Source: Hellea sp042093735 (GTDB lineage: Bacteria; Pseudomonadota; Alphaproteobacteria; Caulobacterales; Maricaulaceae). From it: a DNA stretch of 42,328 nt. Positions 16,712-26,416 of this stretch are shown here, piece by piece; position 1 is the stretch's first letter; every line of letters starts with the position of its first letter. The translations under genes were made by a program, and so were the position numbers. The notes below the pieces were generated by a model, which was given only the letters and a program-made list of their open reading frames with translations, was not told where the DNA came from and did no database searches. The DNA lies in the NCBI GenBank assembly GCA_042093735.1, contig JBELEM010000016.1, positions 1 through 42,328 on the forward strand. Reading direction: 5' to 3'.

Positions 16712-17613
16712 TCATCTCTTCCAAAATTAGGCTCCGGACTATCTTGACCAGCATCCACTATTCGACGACGAATATCTCGAGTTTTCGCGAAGTGCTCCAA
16801 TAGAGCATCTCCATCTTTCCACCTAATAGCTCGTTTAAGGGCCGACAAGTCTTCTATAAAACGATCTACAACCTCTAATGTTGCATCCCTGTTGGCAAGG
16901 AAAATATCACGCCACATAACTGGGTCAGATGAAGCTATACGGGTAAAGTCTCGAAAACCTCCTGCAGAGAACTTGACCACTTCATTATTCGTTACCTTCT
17001 CCATATCAACAGCGGTACCAACGAGAGCATATGCAATTAAATGAGGTACGTGAGATGTAGCGGCTAGTACAATATCATGCCTAACGCTATCCATAACCAC
17101 TACTTGAGAGCCAATTCTCTCCCAGAATAACTTTACAGTCTCTACTGCCAATTCATCAGCACCATCAGGTGTTAATACGCACCAACGATCCTTAAAAAGA
17201 TCTGCAAATCCTGCTTCAGGCCCGCTGTACTCTGTTCCTGCTATCGGGTGACCGGGAACAAAATGGATATCACTATTCATTAGCGGGGCTATTTTATTAA
17301 TTATATCTCCTTTTATTGAAGCAACATCAGTTAATATCGACCCCTTTTTCATGACAGGCACTATTCTTTCTGCAACTGCAGCCATTACACCAGGTGGAAC
17401 ACAAAGAATAATTAAGTCAGCTTCTGAGGCATAGAATTCTGGAGAATTCTCGGATACACCATCTGCAAAGCCCAGCCTCTCAATTGACCTACACACAGCA
17501 TATGATTTGTCTGATAAATAAACTTTATCAACACTTCCAATCTTCTTAGCTGCCCTAGCAATAGATGATCCGATTAAACCGCCACCTATAATCAGTAATT
17601 TATCAATACTCAT
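16708..17613 (-). CDS. tyrC: Prephenate/arogenate dehydrogenase
   Basis: A 301-residue TyrA-family dehydrogenase for tyrosine synthesis. An N-terminal Rossmann motif GGGLIGSSIARA binds NAD(P); the domain continues with GHPIAGTEYSGPEAG and the catalytic His region TSHVPHLIAYAL in the helical C-terminal domain. The start at 17613 (MSIDKLLIIGG) overlaps the chorismate mutase stop by one base (TGATG), so the genes are coupled; a longer frame would run into that gene. Whether prephenate or arogenate is preferred cannot be read from the sequence by eye. Confidence 0.93.
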   Translation of the reverse strand: MSIDKLLIIGGGLIGSSIARAAKKIGSVDKVYLSDKSYAVCRSIERLGFADGVSENSPEFYASEADLIILCVPPGVMAAVAERIVPVMKKGSILTDVASIKGDIINKIAPLMNSDIHFVPGHPIAGTEYSGPEAGFADLFKDRWCVLTPDGADELAVETVKLFWERIGSQVVVMDSVRHDIVLAATSHVPHLIAYALVGTAVDMEKVTNNEVVKFSAGGFRDFTRIASSDPVMWRDIFLANRDATLEVVDRFIEDLSALKRAIRWKDGDALLEHFAKTRDIRRRIVDAGQDSPEPNFGRDD

Positions 17614-18350
17614 CAAGACCTGCCAATCGGCAATGGTATGCATCCAATTATCTTAGTTCCTTTAGGCGATTGGGTTATAAATCCATCTATACTTAATAGA
17701 GCTTGCGTTTCTGTTTCTGCTCGGATTATCGCTCCTGGTATTTTCATTTCTTTATTACTAATAATCAATGTTTGGTCAGCTCCAGATGGCTGTATACTTG
17801 CCGTTGATACAGCTACAGCTAGAGGCCAACAGTTAGCACCTGTTCTTGGTAAGCCTGCTAAAATATGCATATCTGGCATCGCACCACTTACACCCAAAGA
17901 TGACCACCAAGAATTCATTCCGCCTGGTGATGGTAATATCGCTACACCCTCATCATCAGCGTATGCCGCAGCTAAGGCAGAGCTTGCAGTAGGGTAAGAA
18001 ATAGTAGGTATTGCTGCACCAAAACGGTCTCTTACCAAAGTCCAGACATCCAAAGCACCGCCCTCTAGGGCAATATGAAGTTTCATAGGACCTTGTAACG
18101 CAATAGAGGCACTCATTAATTCAGCCCAGATCCTCGACACAAGCGCAGCTGGGATATTTTCAGTATCTTCTGCTAATTCTCTAACATGTGAATCTTCTCT
18201 TGATGGACGCCAAAGCTGCACGCCAGCCTTAACCTCTCTAACTGAGGCAGCCAATTTAAGGCGGTCCGCGATCAGAGAAAGTAAAGCATTATCTACTCTA
18301 TCTATCTCCGCCCGGACATTTTCAATTGTTATCAATGGTTTTTCAGTCAT
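17613..18350 (-). CDS. Chorismate mutase with C-terminal extension
   Basis: A 245-residue protein. Residues 1-85 form an AroQ-type chorismate mutase (VRAEIDRVDNALLSLIADRL, VREVKAG with the active-site Lys, RPSRED), converting chorismate to prephenate. The remaining 160 residues resemble a degenerate prephenate-dehydratase-like fold seen in alphaproteobacterial chorismate mutases; I do not see the dehydratase T-R-F motif. The ATG at 18350 is preferred over TTG 18365 as family members begin shortly before the mutase helix and AAAGAG lies just upstream; it overlaps the methyltransferase stop by 8 bases. In many relatives a hisC-type aminotransferase gene sits between this gene and tyrC; here it is absent. 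Confidence 0.88.
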   Translation of the reverse strand: MTEKPLITIENVRAEIDRVDNALLSLIADRLKLAASVREVKAGVQLWRPSREDSHVRELAEDTENIPAALVSRIWAELMSASIALQGPMKLHIALEGGALDVWTLVRDRFGAAIPTISYPTASSALAAAYADDEGVAILPSPGGMNSWWSSLGVSGAMPDMHILAGLPRTGANCWPLAVAVSTASIQPSGADQTLIISNKEMKIPGAIIRAETETQALLSIDGFITQSPKGTKIIGCIPLPIGRS

Positions 18351-19092
18351 GTTCTCTTTGTTCAATTATAGTTTTATTTGCAAGTGGGTTACTATTAAAT
18401 ACATTTTTTACTCTTATTGTCTCTAGCATCCCATGCGGTTCGGCATAAAGACGCTTAATAGCTTCCACAAGCACAAGTCTAGAGAAATATGGAAATATAG
18501 TCTCGCATATTTTTTCAAGTAAGTATGGCAATCTGTTTTTTTTTGATACTTTACTAAAAGGAAAATATATACACCCTTTTAAAAAGGTTATTTGAAAACC
18601 AGATTTTATAACAGATTTTTTAAATTTTTTTCTAGTAAGTGACCTATCCTCACTGAAAGGACCCATATTTTTTATCCAACTCCCAAAACGGCTGGAAGAA
18701 ATAATAATAATTTGTCCTTCTGGCTTTAAAACACGCCAGAACTCTTTTAATAATAAGTCAAAATTTAATGGATCACTGGTGCCATGGATACAAAGAATTT
18801 TATCAAACCGGGAGTCTGAAAATGGTAAAGATAAATTTTCGGTAATACATGACGTTCCGTGCATATCATCATATTGAATTTTAGTAAGATTTTTCTCTGG
18901 TAATGTTAGGACAATCCTATTTGCAGTTTTTTTGTAAGAACTCAAATATTTTTCACAGAAACCATACCCCAAAACGTCTTGTCCGGAGAGATCTGGCCAT
19001 CTTGCATGTAATTTTCTCGATAAAATATCACTAATAAGAGTGCTTGATGGTGATCTATAAAACACATCTAATTTATTGATGGTCGGCCGCAT
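18343..19092 (-). CDS. Class I SAM-dependent methyltransferase
   Basis: A 249-residue protein with a methyltransferase-11-like core: a glycine-poor first motif around DVLGYGF, SLPFSDSRFDKILCIHGTSD (post-motif with the acidic residue), EFWRVLKPEGQIIIISSSR. The long N-terminal DVFYRSPSSTLISDILS segment is typical of an alphaproteobacterial group often found near glyoxalase II or aromatic amino acid genes. The substrate is unknown. It begins the minus-strand set methyltransferase, chorismate mutase, tyrC, with overlapping ends. Confidence 0.82.
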   Translation of the reverse strand: MRPTINKLDVFYRSPSSTLISDILSRKLHARWPDLSGQDVLGYGFCEKYLSSYKKTANRIVLTLPEKNLTKIQYDDMHGTSCITENLSLPFSDSRFDKILCIHGTSDPLNFDLLLKEFWRVLKPEGQIIIISSSRFGSWIKNMGPFSEDRSLTRKKFKKSVIKSGFQITFLKGCIYFPFSKVSKKNRLPYLLEKICETIFPYFSRLVLVEAIKRLYAEPHGMLETIRVKNVFNSNPLANKTIIEQREHD

Positions 19093-19172
19093 TTCACTAT
19101 CTTAGCTAGAGTTAAAAAAAACTAAACAAAAAAATATCAGCGGTGCTAAGCGAATAATTTAAACTAAAATAT

Positions 19173-19589
19173 CTATTCACCTGAAGATTGCAAAAAAGCA
19201 CTTAGTAAAGTTAGTCTAGATACAACATCCATAAGACTCATTAAGACTATAAGAAAAAACACGGATGTAGCAAAAGCTGGAAAAATAAGAAATTCGACAA
19301 TACTAACCACAAATATAAATATTGATGAAGCATGGCTCATAACATTTATACTGCTTATTGATCTTGATTTCATAAATTCAATGAAAAGCATTATTAAAGC
19401 GCAACATATCAACGCATGACCCGGTGTGATATTCCAACTAGCGTTTAAGCTGACAGGAATAGTTAAGAAATCAGTGTCCAACCTTAGCCTAACAGCCTCA
19501 ACAGAAGAAAAGGCAAGACCACCCAAAGCTAAAATATTATAAATAACTACAGGAACAGCCATCCATGGAAATAATTTTAAAAAACTCAA
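19173..19589 (-). CDS. Small membrane protein of unknown function
   Basis: A 138-residue integral membrane protein with four hydrophobic helices (about residues 8-30, 55-72, 85-105 and 108-130). The first loop carries a VRLRLDTDFLTIPVSLNASW-like segment, and the C-terminus is short and polar. I recall similar four-helix hypotheticals in Alphaproteobacteria but no function. It lies 80 bp upstream of the methyltransferase and 81 bp downstream of a glycosyltransferase; both gaps are AT-rich without visible signals. Confidence 0.65.
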   Translation of the reverse strand: MSFLKLFPWMAVPVVIYNILALGGLAFSSVEAVRLRLDTDFLTIPVSLNASWNITPGHALICCALIMLFIEFMKSRSISSINVMSHASSIFIFVVSIVEFLIFPAFATSVFFLIVLMSLMDVVSRLTLLSAFLQSSGE

Positions 19590-19670
19590 ACCAACCTCTT
19601 AATATTTTGCAGCGTTGAAATACTAAGCATATAAGTTTTTTAATAAATAACAATTAGTAAAGCTTTAGCA

Positions 19671-20402
19671 CTAGAACTCGTTTAGTCCGCCATGCCTACG
19701 ATGACGTTTGCTAAGCCACATTACACCCAATAAATCACCAAGGGAAACTATTAATCTCCCCAAATTGGTATATTTTGATCTGCCAAATTTCCTATCCCTA
19801 TGATTTACCGCACAGAACTCAATTTTAAAACCGGAACGCAATACTAATGCAGGAATATAACGGTGCATATGATCAAAAAATGGTAAATCCAAATAAACAG
19901 ATCTTTTAAAGACCTTTATCCCGCAGCCAGTATCATTAGCTTGGTCTTTAAGGATTCTTTTTCGTATTTTATTCCCTAAAATAGATGCTATCTTTTTAGC
20001 ATTACTGTCTAATCTTTTCATTCTTTGGCCTCCGACAAGGGCTAAACCCTCAGGAGCCGCGGCTCTAGTTAATTGATTATATAGCTTGAGGATGTCTCTC
20101 GGATCATTCTGACCATCACCATCTAAAGTTGCTATATATACACTCTTTGCCATCTTGACTCCCGAAAGGATGGCACGGGATTGGCCTGCATTATAACTGT
20201 GTGATAAACCCCTTATTTCTTGATAATCTTTTTTTAACTCTTTAATTTTTTCTTTTGTATTATCGGTGCTAGCATCGTCAACAAAAATAACCTCGTATTT
20301 TAAACCATTGAGAGAAGTGTGGATTTCATGCGCAAGATTAGAAATATTTTCGCTCTCATTGAATACTGGAATTACTATCGATATGTCAGGTGACATTTTC
20401 AT
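19671..20402 (-). CDS. Family 2 glycosyltransferase, DPM1/ArnC-like
   Basis: A 243-residue GT-A fold enzyme. It has ISIVIPVFNESENI, VIFVDDASTDNT, a GQSRAILSGVKMAK segment, the divalent-metal site TLDGDGQNDP, and later DTGCGIKVFKRSV and NHRDRKFGRSKYTNLGR. These are typical of polyprenyl-phosphate sugar synthases that load a sugar onto the lipid carrier at the membrane. It lacks the C-terminal membrane helices of ArnC. The divergent ArnT-like gene starts 76 bp away and would use such a lipid-linked sugar, so the two probably form one pathway. Confidence 0.9.
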   Translation of the reverse strand: MKMSPDISIVIPVFNESENISNLAHEIHTSLNGLKYEVIFVDDASTDNTKEKIKELKKDYQEIRGLSHSYNAGQSRAILSGVKMAKSVYIATLDGDGQNDPRDILKLYNQLTRAAAPEGLALVGGQRMKRLDSNAKKIASILGNKIRKRILKDQANDTGCGIKVFKRSVYLDLPFFDHMHRYIPALVLRSGFKIEFCAVNHRDRKFGRSKYTNLGRLIVSLGDLLGVMWLSKRHRRHGGLNEF

Positions 20403-20478
20403 GGACTTAATTTGACATATGAAAGGCTTTCAAGCAAGTTTCTCTTTGAAATAATTCTCCACTTATTAATGGCAAATA

Positions 20479-22203
20479 ATGATAATAACGCTACAAAAAA
20501 AACATCACTTAAAGAGCATAATAGCATTAATTATTCTCTGCTTGTTTATGTTTCTTCCCGGTATTGCCAGTTTGCCAGTTATAGACCGTGATGAAGCACG
20601 TTTTGCTCAGGCAAGTGTTCAGATGGCGGAAACTGGCGATTTAATGGATATTAAATTTCAAGACCAAAATCGCTATAAAAAACCATCCGGTATTTATTGG
20701 TTGCAAACAATTTCAATAAAATTATTAACAAATGGTTCTGAACGTAAAATTTGGGTTCAAAGAGTACCCTCCGTCATAGGTGGAATAATAGCTGTTCTTG
20801 CTACCTATTGGTCAACTACAACTTTATTGAATAGTAAAGCGGGATTTATAGCTGCATCAATGCTGGCGCTTTCATGTTTAATGGTTTTTGAGTCTCACAT
20901 TGCAAAAACTGATGCATTCTTAGTTGGCTTGTCCGCACTCAATTTTGGTTCACTTATTTCATTAAGACAAAATGGAACAAACCTTTCATGTTGGGTCCTA
21001 TGGGTATCATTAGGTTTAAGCATTCTAATAAAGGGACCGATACTGATAATAATTACTTCCTTAACAATCATAAGTCTTACCATCTGGGAAAATAATAATA
21101 AATGGATAAGGGAAATTATAAAACCATTTCCTATTACTGTTTTCGTCTTAATATGGGTGCCGTGGGCAATACTCATGTGGCTAAATACAGATGGTGAATT
21201 TTATACCGCAAGTTTAAATAATGATTTTGGCGCTAAACTCTTTAAATCGCAAGAAAGCCACTCAGGCCCTATCGGCTATTACTTTTTAAGTATTTGGTTA
21301 ACTCTTTGGCCTACATGTTTGGTCATTTTACCTTCAATCGGATTTGCAATAAAAGTTCTGAATAATAAGAGTATTTTCGATGCACAGATATCTAAATCTG
21401 TACGCTTCTGTATAGCGGCTATAATGCCTTATTGGTTTTTAATTGAAGTTATTCCGACTAAACTTATGCATTATGCTTTACCAGTATTTCCAGCCATTTG
21501 TTCTCTGTCAGCAATAGCTATTACTCATCCCTTAATGAAGACAGGTTTTTTAAAATTACGAAAAATAAATATCATAATTTTTTTATTAATAGGCTTTACG
21601 ATAACTCTAGTTATCACAGCTGCTCAGTTAATTTATATTGCTCAAGATAAAAAATATGTTTTTTTTATTATTACTATTTGCGTCAGCATAATTTGTCTCA
21701 TTACCTATTCTGCTGTATCTATGTGGAAAGTAAGATTTAGTTCTAGTTTAATAACTGCCTCTATAGCATCAATCTTATTATCCTTTATAACTTACAAAGC
21801 AACTCTCCCTAGCTTATCTATATTGAGAGTATCTGATCAAATCGCAATTAAATTTGAAAAAAACAAAATATTACTTCCGCGCCATGGTGGACCTCCTGTT
21901 ATTTCTCCACATTTCAAAGAGCCTAGTCTTGTATATAATTTAGGACAGGAAATTAATATTTCAGGTAAAATTGATATTGAAAAAATTAATAACACTCCAA
22001 AACAACAAGTATTTATTCTTGATTATAAAAATAACTCTTCCTTAAAACTAGAAACAACAATAATTGCTAAAGCAAAAAAAGATAATTTTTGTACTAAATT
22101 AATACCTGTTGGAATGGGCTATAATTATTCTAAAGGCAGACCAGTCGATATAAAAATATTGTATAACTCTGAGTGTAATAAAAATAATTTAAATGAGTTT
22201 TAA
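20479..22203 (+). CDS. ArnT-like glycosyltransferase (GT83/PMT family)
   Basis: A 574-residue membrane enzyme with about eleven to twelve hydrophobic helices. The first periplasmic loop has PVIDRDEARFAQASVQMAET, containing the conserved acidic pair, and RYKKPSGIYWLQ, the standard ArnT/PMT-C motif. Such enzymes transfer a sugar from undecaprenyl phosphate to lipid A or another surface molecule in the periplasm. The C-terminal 130 residues form a soluble domain. It is divergent from the DPM1-like gene, likely its donor synthase. The stop overlaps the convergent GT2 stop by 4 bases. Confidence 0.9.
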   Translation: MIITLQKKHHLKSIIALIILCLFMFLPGIASLPVIDRDEARFAQASVQMAETGDLMDIKFQDQNRYKKPSGIYWLQTISIKLLTNGSERKIWVQRVPSVIGGIIAVLATYWSTTTLLNSKAGFIAASMLALSCLMVFESHIAKTDAFLVGLSALNFGSLISLRQNGTNLSCWVLWVSLGLSILIKGPILIIITSLTIISLTIWENNNKWIREIIKPFPITVFVLIWVPWAILMWLNTDGEFYTASLNNDFGAKLFKSQESHSGPIGYYFLSIWLTLWPTCLVILPSIGFAIKVLNNKSIFDAQISKSVRFCIAAIMPYWFLIEVIPTKLMHYALPVFPAICSLSAIAITHPLMKTGFLKLRKINIIIFLLIGFTITLVITAAQLIYIAQDKKYVFFIITICVSIICLITYSAVSMWKVRFSSSLITASIASILLSFITYKATLPSLSILRVSDQIAIKFEKNKILLPRHGGPPVISPHFKEPSLVYNLGQEINISGKIDIEKINNTPKQQVFILDYKNNSSLKLETTIIAKAKKDNFCTKLIPVGMGYNYSKGRPVDIKILYNSECNKNNLNEF

Positions 22204-23081
22204 TAAGTCTTTGTATTGGAAGAAAAAGCAGCTTTGCATAAAAAATAAAAAGCCATGAAAGGTAATGATATATAAATGAGAATAATCTCTAACTTATACT
22301 TTCTGTGCTTAATAAAATACTTTTTAAACCCCCTAAGTTTCTCCAACTCAACTTTTATTTTTTTTATATCACTAGTGGCTCCATAATGCATTGCTGTTGC
22401 ATTAGGAAGAAAATATACATCTCCCCCCTTTTTAATAACACGCTTGCATATATCTAAATCTTCTACGTGAAGGAAAAAATCTTCGTCAAAGCCGTTAACA
22501 ATTTGGAAAGAAGACTTATCAATCATCAATAATGCACCGCTAACAGCTGAGCAGGGAATAGCATTACTAGGTAACGGATTACTCTCTTGATGTATTGTTT
22601 TTTTTCCTAAATGCAGAACCGTCAATAATGAAGAAAATAGCGTTACTTCTCCTCTTCTTGAGCCCCTTTGTTCTTCGCCTTTTGAGTTGATTAGCATGCC
22701 GCCTGTTATCCATGGCCTTTTTAGATTTTTACCAAAATTCATCAATTTCGTTGCAGAGTTTTTAGTAATTAAGGCATCGGGGTTTAGAAATAAGAGATAA
22801 TTACCAGAAGCAATTTTTGCCCCATAATTACAGCCTCTAGAAAACCCAATATTTCCATGACCCGTTTTTATCTTTATATGACCGTAAGACTTCGCTAATA
22901 AAAAAAGTTTTTCCCTTACTTGTTCGGGGTTACCATTATCAATGATAATAAGCTCAGAAATTTGCGTATCCAATAAGACATGATTTATAGCTTTAAACAA
23001 AGCCGCACCAGTCATATATGAAACCATTATAACACTTATGGAAGATGCGTTAATATCATTTAACTCAACTTCGTTAGTCAT
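22200..23081 (-). CDS. Family 2 glycosyltransferase, rhamnosyltransferase-like
   Basis: A 293-residue GT2 enzyme. Motifs: ISVIMVSYMTGAALFKAI, ELIIIDNGNPE, GNIGFSRGCNYGAKIASG, the metal site LLFLNPDALI, SGALLMIDKSSFQIVNGFDE, and FFLHVEDLDICKRVIKKGG. This is the WbbL-like rhamnosyltransferase pattern used in O-antigen and other surface glycans. The C-terminus has one hydrophobic helix. It lies 80 bp downstream of the O-antigen ligase-like gene on the same strand, so it is probably part of that transcript. Confidence 0.9.
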   Translation of the reverse strand: MTNEVELNDINASSISVIMVSYMTGAALFKAINHVLLDTQISELIIIDNGNPEQVREKLFLLAKSYGHIKIKTGHGNIGFSRGCNYGAKIASGNYLLFLNPDALITKNSATKLMNFGKNLKRPWITGGMLINSKGEEQRGSRRGEVTLFSSLLTVLHLGKKTIHQESNPLPSNAIPCSAVSGALLMIDKSSFQIVNGFDEDFFLHVEDLDICKRVIKKGGDVYFLPNATAMHYGATSDIKKIKVELEKLRGFKKYFIKHRKYKLEIILIYISLPFMAFYFLCKAAFSSNTKTY

Positions 23082-23161
23082 AAACTAAATCCTCACAAAT
23101 TATATATTGGTACATTTATATATGTAATATGAGTAATTGTTGCGTAGCAAATTAAAAGTTA

Positions 23162-24385
23162 TTAATAGTCGCATTTGTTGGATGGATTAACCAACTTAGT
23201 AATACCTAATGCTAAAAAGACAGCAGACCACCACCATAATTGCCAAGCTCCAATTGTTAACAATGAAATTGTGAGTGATGCCACAATAACTCCGCTATAG
23301 GCAGAAGATGATTTTGAATTGTTTGTAATTTTTTTTAGAGGTTTAATCAAAGATAGTAAAACAATTGAAGCAAGAACAGCTCCAACTAAACCAGTTTCAG
23401 TCCATATTTGAACACCTAAATTATGGGGGTGCAGAGAAAGCAAAGGTAGGTTCCTTCCATCCTTAGCAATAAATGAGTCATTAAATGTTCGAGATGCATC
23501 AAACCCAGCTCCAACAAAAGGATGTTCAGAAATTATATTCCAACAATAACCCCACATACGAAAACGGTGATCCCAAGACATTGGAAGGTCAGTTAAACCT
23601 GGCTCTGTAATTAAAAAAGAAAAATAAGCCAACACGGGTGCAAGTATTATAGCTAAAATAGAAATAAATATAAAAAAACTTGGTGCGAATCTAGGATAAA
23701 TATAGCCTAGCCCCATCGATATTAAAACAGCTATAACAGAGAAAGTACCAATCGCTAAATGGTTTAATATAGATGCAAATATAATTAAAGATACGATTAT
23801 CACCGATACAGTTAACGATATATACTTGGGATAACGACTAAAAATAAACACCAAAACAGGACTCAACAGTAAAACTAAAAATATAATGGCATGCCCCAAG
23901 TTCATTTCAGTTTGCACTAATCGATACAAACGATCTTCAGATGTGTACAATGATTCAATGACCATAGTTAATGAATATTGAGTTTTTATATCTACAAATA
24001 AGACTATCGCCTCTAAAAAACTCATAATCAAAATAAGAGTTATAAGTTTTTTAGAATTCTTTTTTGCGGCTAAGTCAAACAAGTATACTGACCAATATAG
24101 AGCTATGCTCATTATCAATAGTTTATTGTAATTTGTAATAAAAATATCTGCTTCGTATGGACTCCAATTTGCAGATAAACATAAATATCCAGTAAAAACC
24201 ACCAAAGCTTGCTGCACCTTGGTAAATATAAACCGCCTTGATAGTAAACAAAATACTAAACCAGCCAAACCCATTAAAAAAATAAGTGGGACGAATCCTA
24301 ACCCACCAGCGTGAGCAATAATTGGAGTTAATACCAAAACTAATACCAGCAACTTGTAGGCAAATTTTTCTATACTCAGTGCCAT
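23162..24385 (-). CDS. O-antigen ligase/polymerase-like membrane protein
   Basis: A 407-residue protein with about eleven membrane helices and the Wzy_C/WaaL domain. The large periplasmic loop carries SEHPFVGAGFDASR and LSLHPHNLGVQIWTETGLVG; the H-P-H-N motif and following region are typical of O-antigen ligases. It would join polymerised O-chain to lipid A-core on the periplasmic face. WaaL and Wzy cannot be separated reliably by eye. It follows thrS by 14 bp and begins with ATG, so it may be read through from the thrS transcript. Confidence 0.85.
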   Translation of the reverse strand: MALSIEKFAYKLLVLVLVLTPIIAHAGGLGFVPLIFLMGLAGLVFCLLSRRFIFTKVQQALVVFTGYLCLSANWSPYEADIFITNYNKLLIMSIALYWSVYLFDLAAKKNSKKLITLILIMSFLEAIVLFVDIKTQYSLTMVIESLYTSEDRLYRLVQTEMNLGHAIIFLVLLLSPVLVFIFSRYPKYISLTVSVIIVSLIIFASILNHLAIGTFSVIAVLISMGLGYIYPRFAPSFFIFISILAIILAPVLAYFSFLITEPGLTDLPMSWDHRFRMWGYCWNIISEHPFVGAGFDASRTFNDSFIAKDGRNLPLLSLHPHNLGVQIWTETGLVGAVLASIVLLSLIKPLKKITNNSKSSSAYSGVIVASLTISLLTIGAWQLWWWSAVFLALGITKLVNPSNKCDY

Positions 24386-24399
24386 AGGATTTATTTATA

Positions 24400-26343
24400 T
24401 TAACGCATATCAGGTGGTAATGCTTCGATAGGAAGGTTTTTTAAAGCATCTTTTAAATCAATAATTTCTAGCTGCCGCGTACCTAAGCGGCGTAATGCTA
24501 ATTTATTGTTTTCCACCTCTTTCATGCCTACTACTGCAATGATAGGAACTTTTTTATCTGCGCTATGTTCGCGTATTTTATAGTTTATTTTTTCATTTCT
24601 TAAATCAGTTTCAACCCTCAGTCCCTTTGAGCTAAGCATCTCCGCTACATTCTTTGCATATTCATCTGCACCCGAGGTTACGGTTGCTATAACAATCTGC
24701 AATGGGCTAAGCCAAAGTGGGAACTTACCGGAATAATTTTCAATTAAAATTCCAAGAAAACGTTCCATAGAGCCAAGAATTGCACGATGCAACATCACAG
24801 GTCGATGACGTTTATCATCCTCTCCGATATAACTGGCTTGCAAACGATCAGGCAAAACAAAATCTACTTGCAAAGTACCACACTGCCAATCGCGCCCTAT
24901 TGCATCCCTTAAGATAAATTCAAGTTTTGGGCCATAAAAAGCTCCCTCCCCGGGATTCAATTCAACCTCCAAACCTACTGCTTTAACTGAGTCCATAAGA
25001 GCTTTTTCAGACTTATCCCATGTTGTGTCATCACCTGCCCTAATTTCTGGGCGGTCAGAAAATTTTACTTTTAAATCAGTAAATCCAAAGTCTTCATAAA
25101 TGCGACTTAAAAGGTCAATAAAAGCACCTGTTTCCTCTGAAATTTGGTTCTCTGTACAAAAAATGTGAGCGTCATCCTGTGTGAAACCACGCACACGCAT
25201 TATTCCATGAAGCGCACCTGTAGGTTCATTTCTATGGCAGCAACCAAATTCCGCCATTCTGAGAGGCAAGTCTCTATAAGATTTCATACCTTGGTTAAAT
25301 ACTTGAACATGCGCGGGGCAATTCATAGGTTTTAAGGCGTGCACCTCATCATGGGCTCCGTGGCTTACTTCGCTTACAAACATATTTTCTCGGAATTTAT
25401 CCCAGTGGCCACTCTTTTGCCAAAGTTTATTATTTATTAGTAAAGGCGTTTTAACTTCAAGGTAGTTAGCCTTTTTCAACTGGCGACGGACATAGCTCTC
25501 AACTTCCCGCCAAAGGGTTGCACCTTTATCATGCCAAAATACCATTCCTTGGGCTTCAGGTTGCATATGAAATAATTCGAGTTGCTTTCCTAACTTACGG
25601 TGGTCCCTAGCCTCTGCCTCAGCTAACATGTGCAAATGGGCTTCGAGGTCTTCTTGATTCGCCCATGCAGTACCATAAATTCTCTGGAGTTGAGCTTTAT
25701 TGGAGTCTCCACGCCAATAGGCTCCGGCTACCTTCATTAGTTTAAAAGCTTTCCCAATTTTACCAGTGCTGGGGAGATGAGGGCCTCTACATAAATCAAA
25801 CCATTTACCTTGTTTGTACAAAGTAATAGTTTCTGCCTCAGGTAAGTCTTCAATTAACTCAGCCTTAAAACTTTCACCCAATTCCCTGAAAATTTTAATT
25901 GCTTCCTCGCGAGCGACTTCAACACGTTCAAATTTATCATTTCGATCGATGATAAATGCCATTTTTTTCTCTATCGCGGCAAAATCATCATCACTAAAAG
26001 GCTCATCTCGAGCAAAGTCATAGTAAAACCCGTTTTCAATTACAGGGCCAATAGTTACCTGTGTTCTTGGAAAAAGCTCTTGCACCGCTTCCGCCAAAAC
26101 GTGTGCGGCATCATGGCGGATTAACTCCAACCCTTCTGGATCATTCTTAGTTACTAATTCCAAACCTGCATTTCTATCAATTGAATAGGAGGCATCAACT
26201 AATATGCCATCAATTTTGGCTGCAAGTACTTTTTTACTCAAACTTTTAGAGAGAGATCTTGCAACATCCATTGCAGTTATGCCTTTAGCATAGTCACGAG
26301 TGTTTCCATCTGGAAATGTCAAAGTTATATTGTTTGTTGACAC
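24400..26343 (-). CDS. thrS: Threonyl-tRNA synthetase
   Basis: A 647-residue class II synthetase, close to the E. coli length. Order: TGS domain (LTFPDGNTRDYAKG), editing domain with HDAAHVLAEAVQ and the later CRGPHLP zinc-like site, then the catalytic core with MNCPAHVQVF, RMAEFGCCHRNEPTGALHG, RVRGFTQDDAHIFC, and the anticodon-binding C-terminus. I place the start at GTG 26343, with GAGGA eight bases upstream and directly before the TGS strand. The ATG at 26358 and the frame opening at 26385 lack a ribosome site. I see no leader or T-box-like element upstream. Confidence 0.96.
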   Translation of the reverse strand: MSTNNITLTFPDGNTRDYAKGITAMDVARSLSKSLSKKVLAAKIDGILVDASYSIDRNAGLELVTKNDPEGLELIRHDAAHVLAEAVQELFPRTQVTIGPVIENGFYYDFARDEPFSDDDFAAIEKKMAFIIDRNDKFERVEVAREEAIKIFRELGESFKAELIEDLPEAETITLYKQGKWFDLCRGPHLPSTGKIGKAFKLMKVAGAYWRGDSNKAQLQRIYGTAWANQEDLEAHLHMLAEAEARDHRKLGKQLELFHMQPEAQGMVFWHDKGATLWREVESYVRRQLKKANYLEVKTPLLINNKLWQKSGHWDKFRENMFVSEVSHGAHDEVHALKPMNCPAHVQVFNQGMKSYRDLPLRMAEFGCCHRNEPTGALHGIMRVRGFTQDDAHIFCTENQISEETGAFIDLLSRIYEDFGFTDLKVKFSDRPEIRAGDDTTWDKSEKALMDSVKAVGLEVELNPGEGAFYGPKLEFILRDAIGRDWQCGTLQVDFVLPDRLQASYIGEDDKRHRPVMLHRAILGSMERFLGILIENYSGKFPLWLSPLQIVIATVTSGADEYAKNVAEMLSSKGLRVETDLRNEKINYKIREHSADKKVPIIAVVGMKEVENNKLALRRLGTRQLEIIDLKDALKNLPIEALPPDMR

Positions 26344-26416
26344 GTGTTCTATCCTCATAACAGTTGCGCATAAAATTATACGCACACAATACTTACCTAT
26401 AAACTAATATAGAAAA

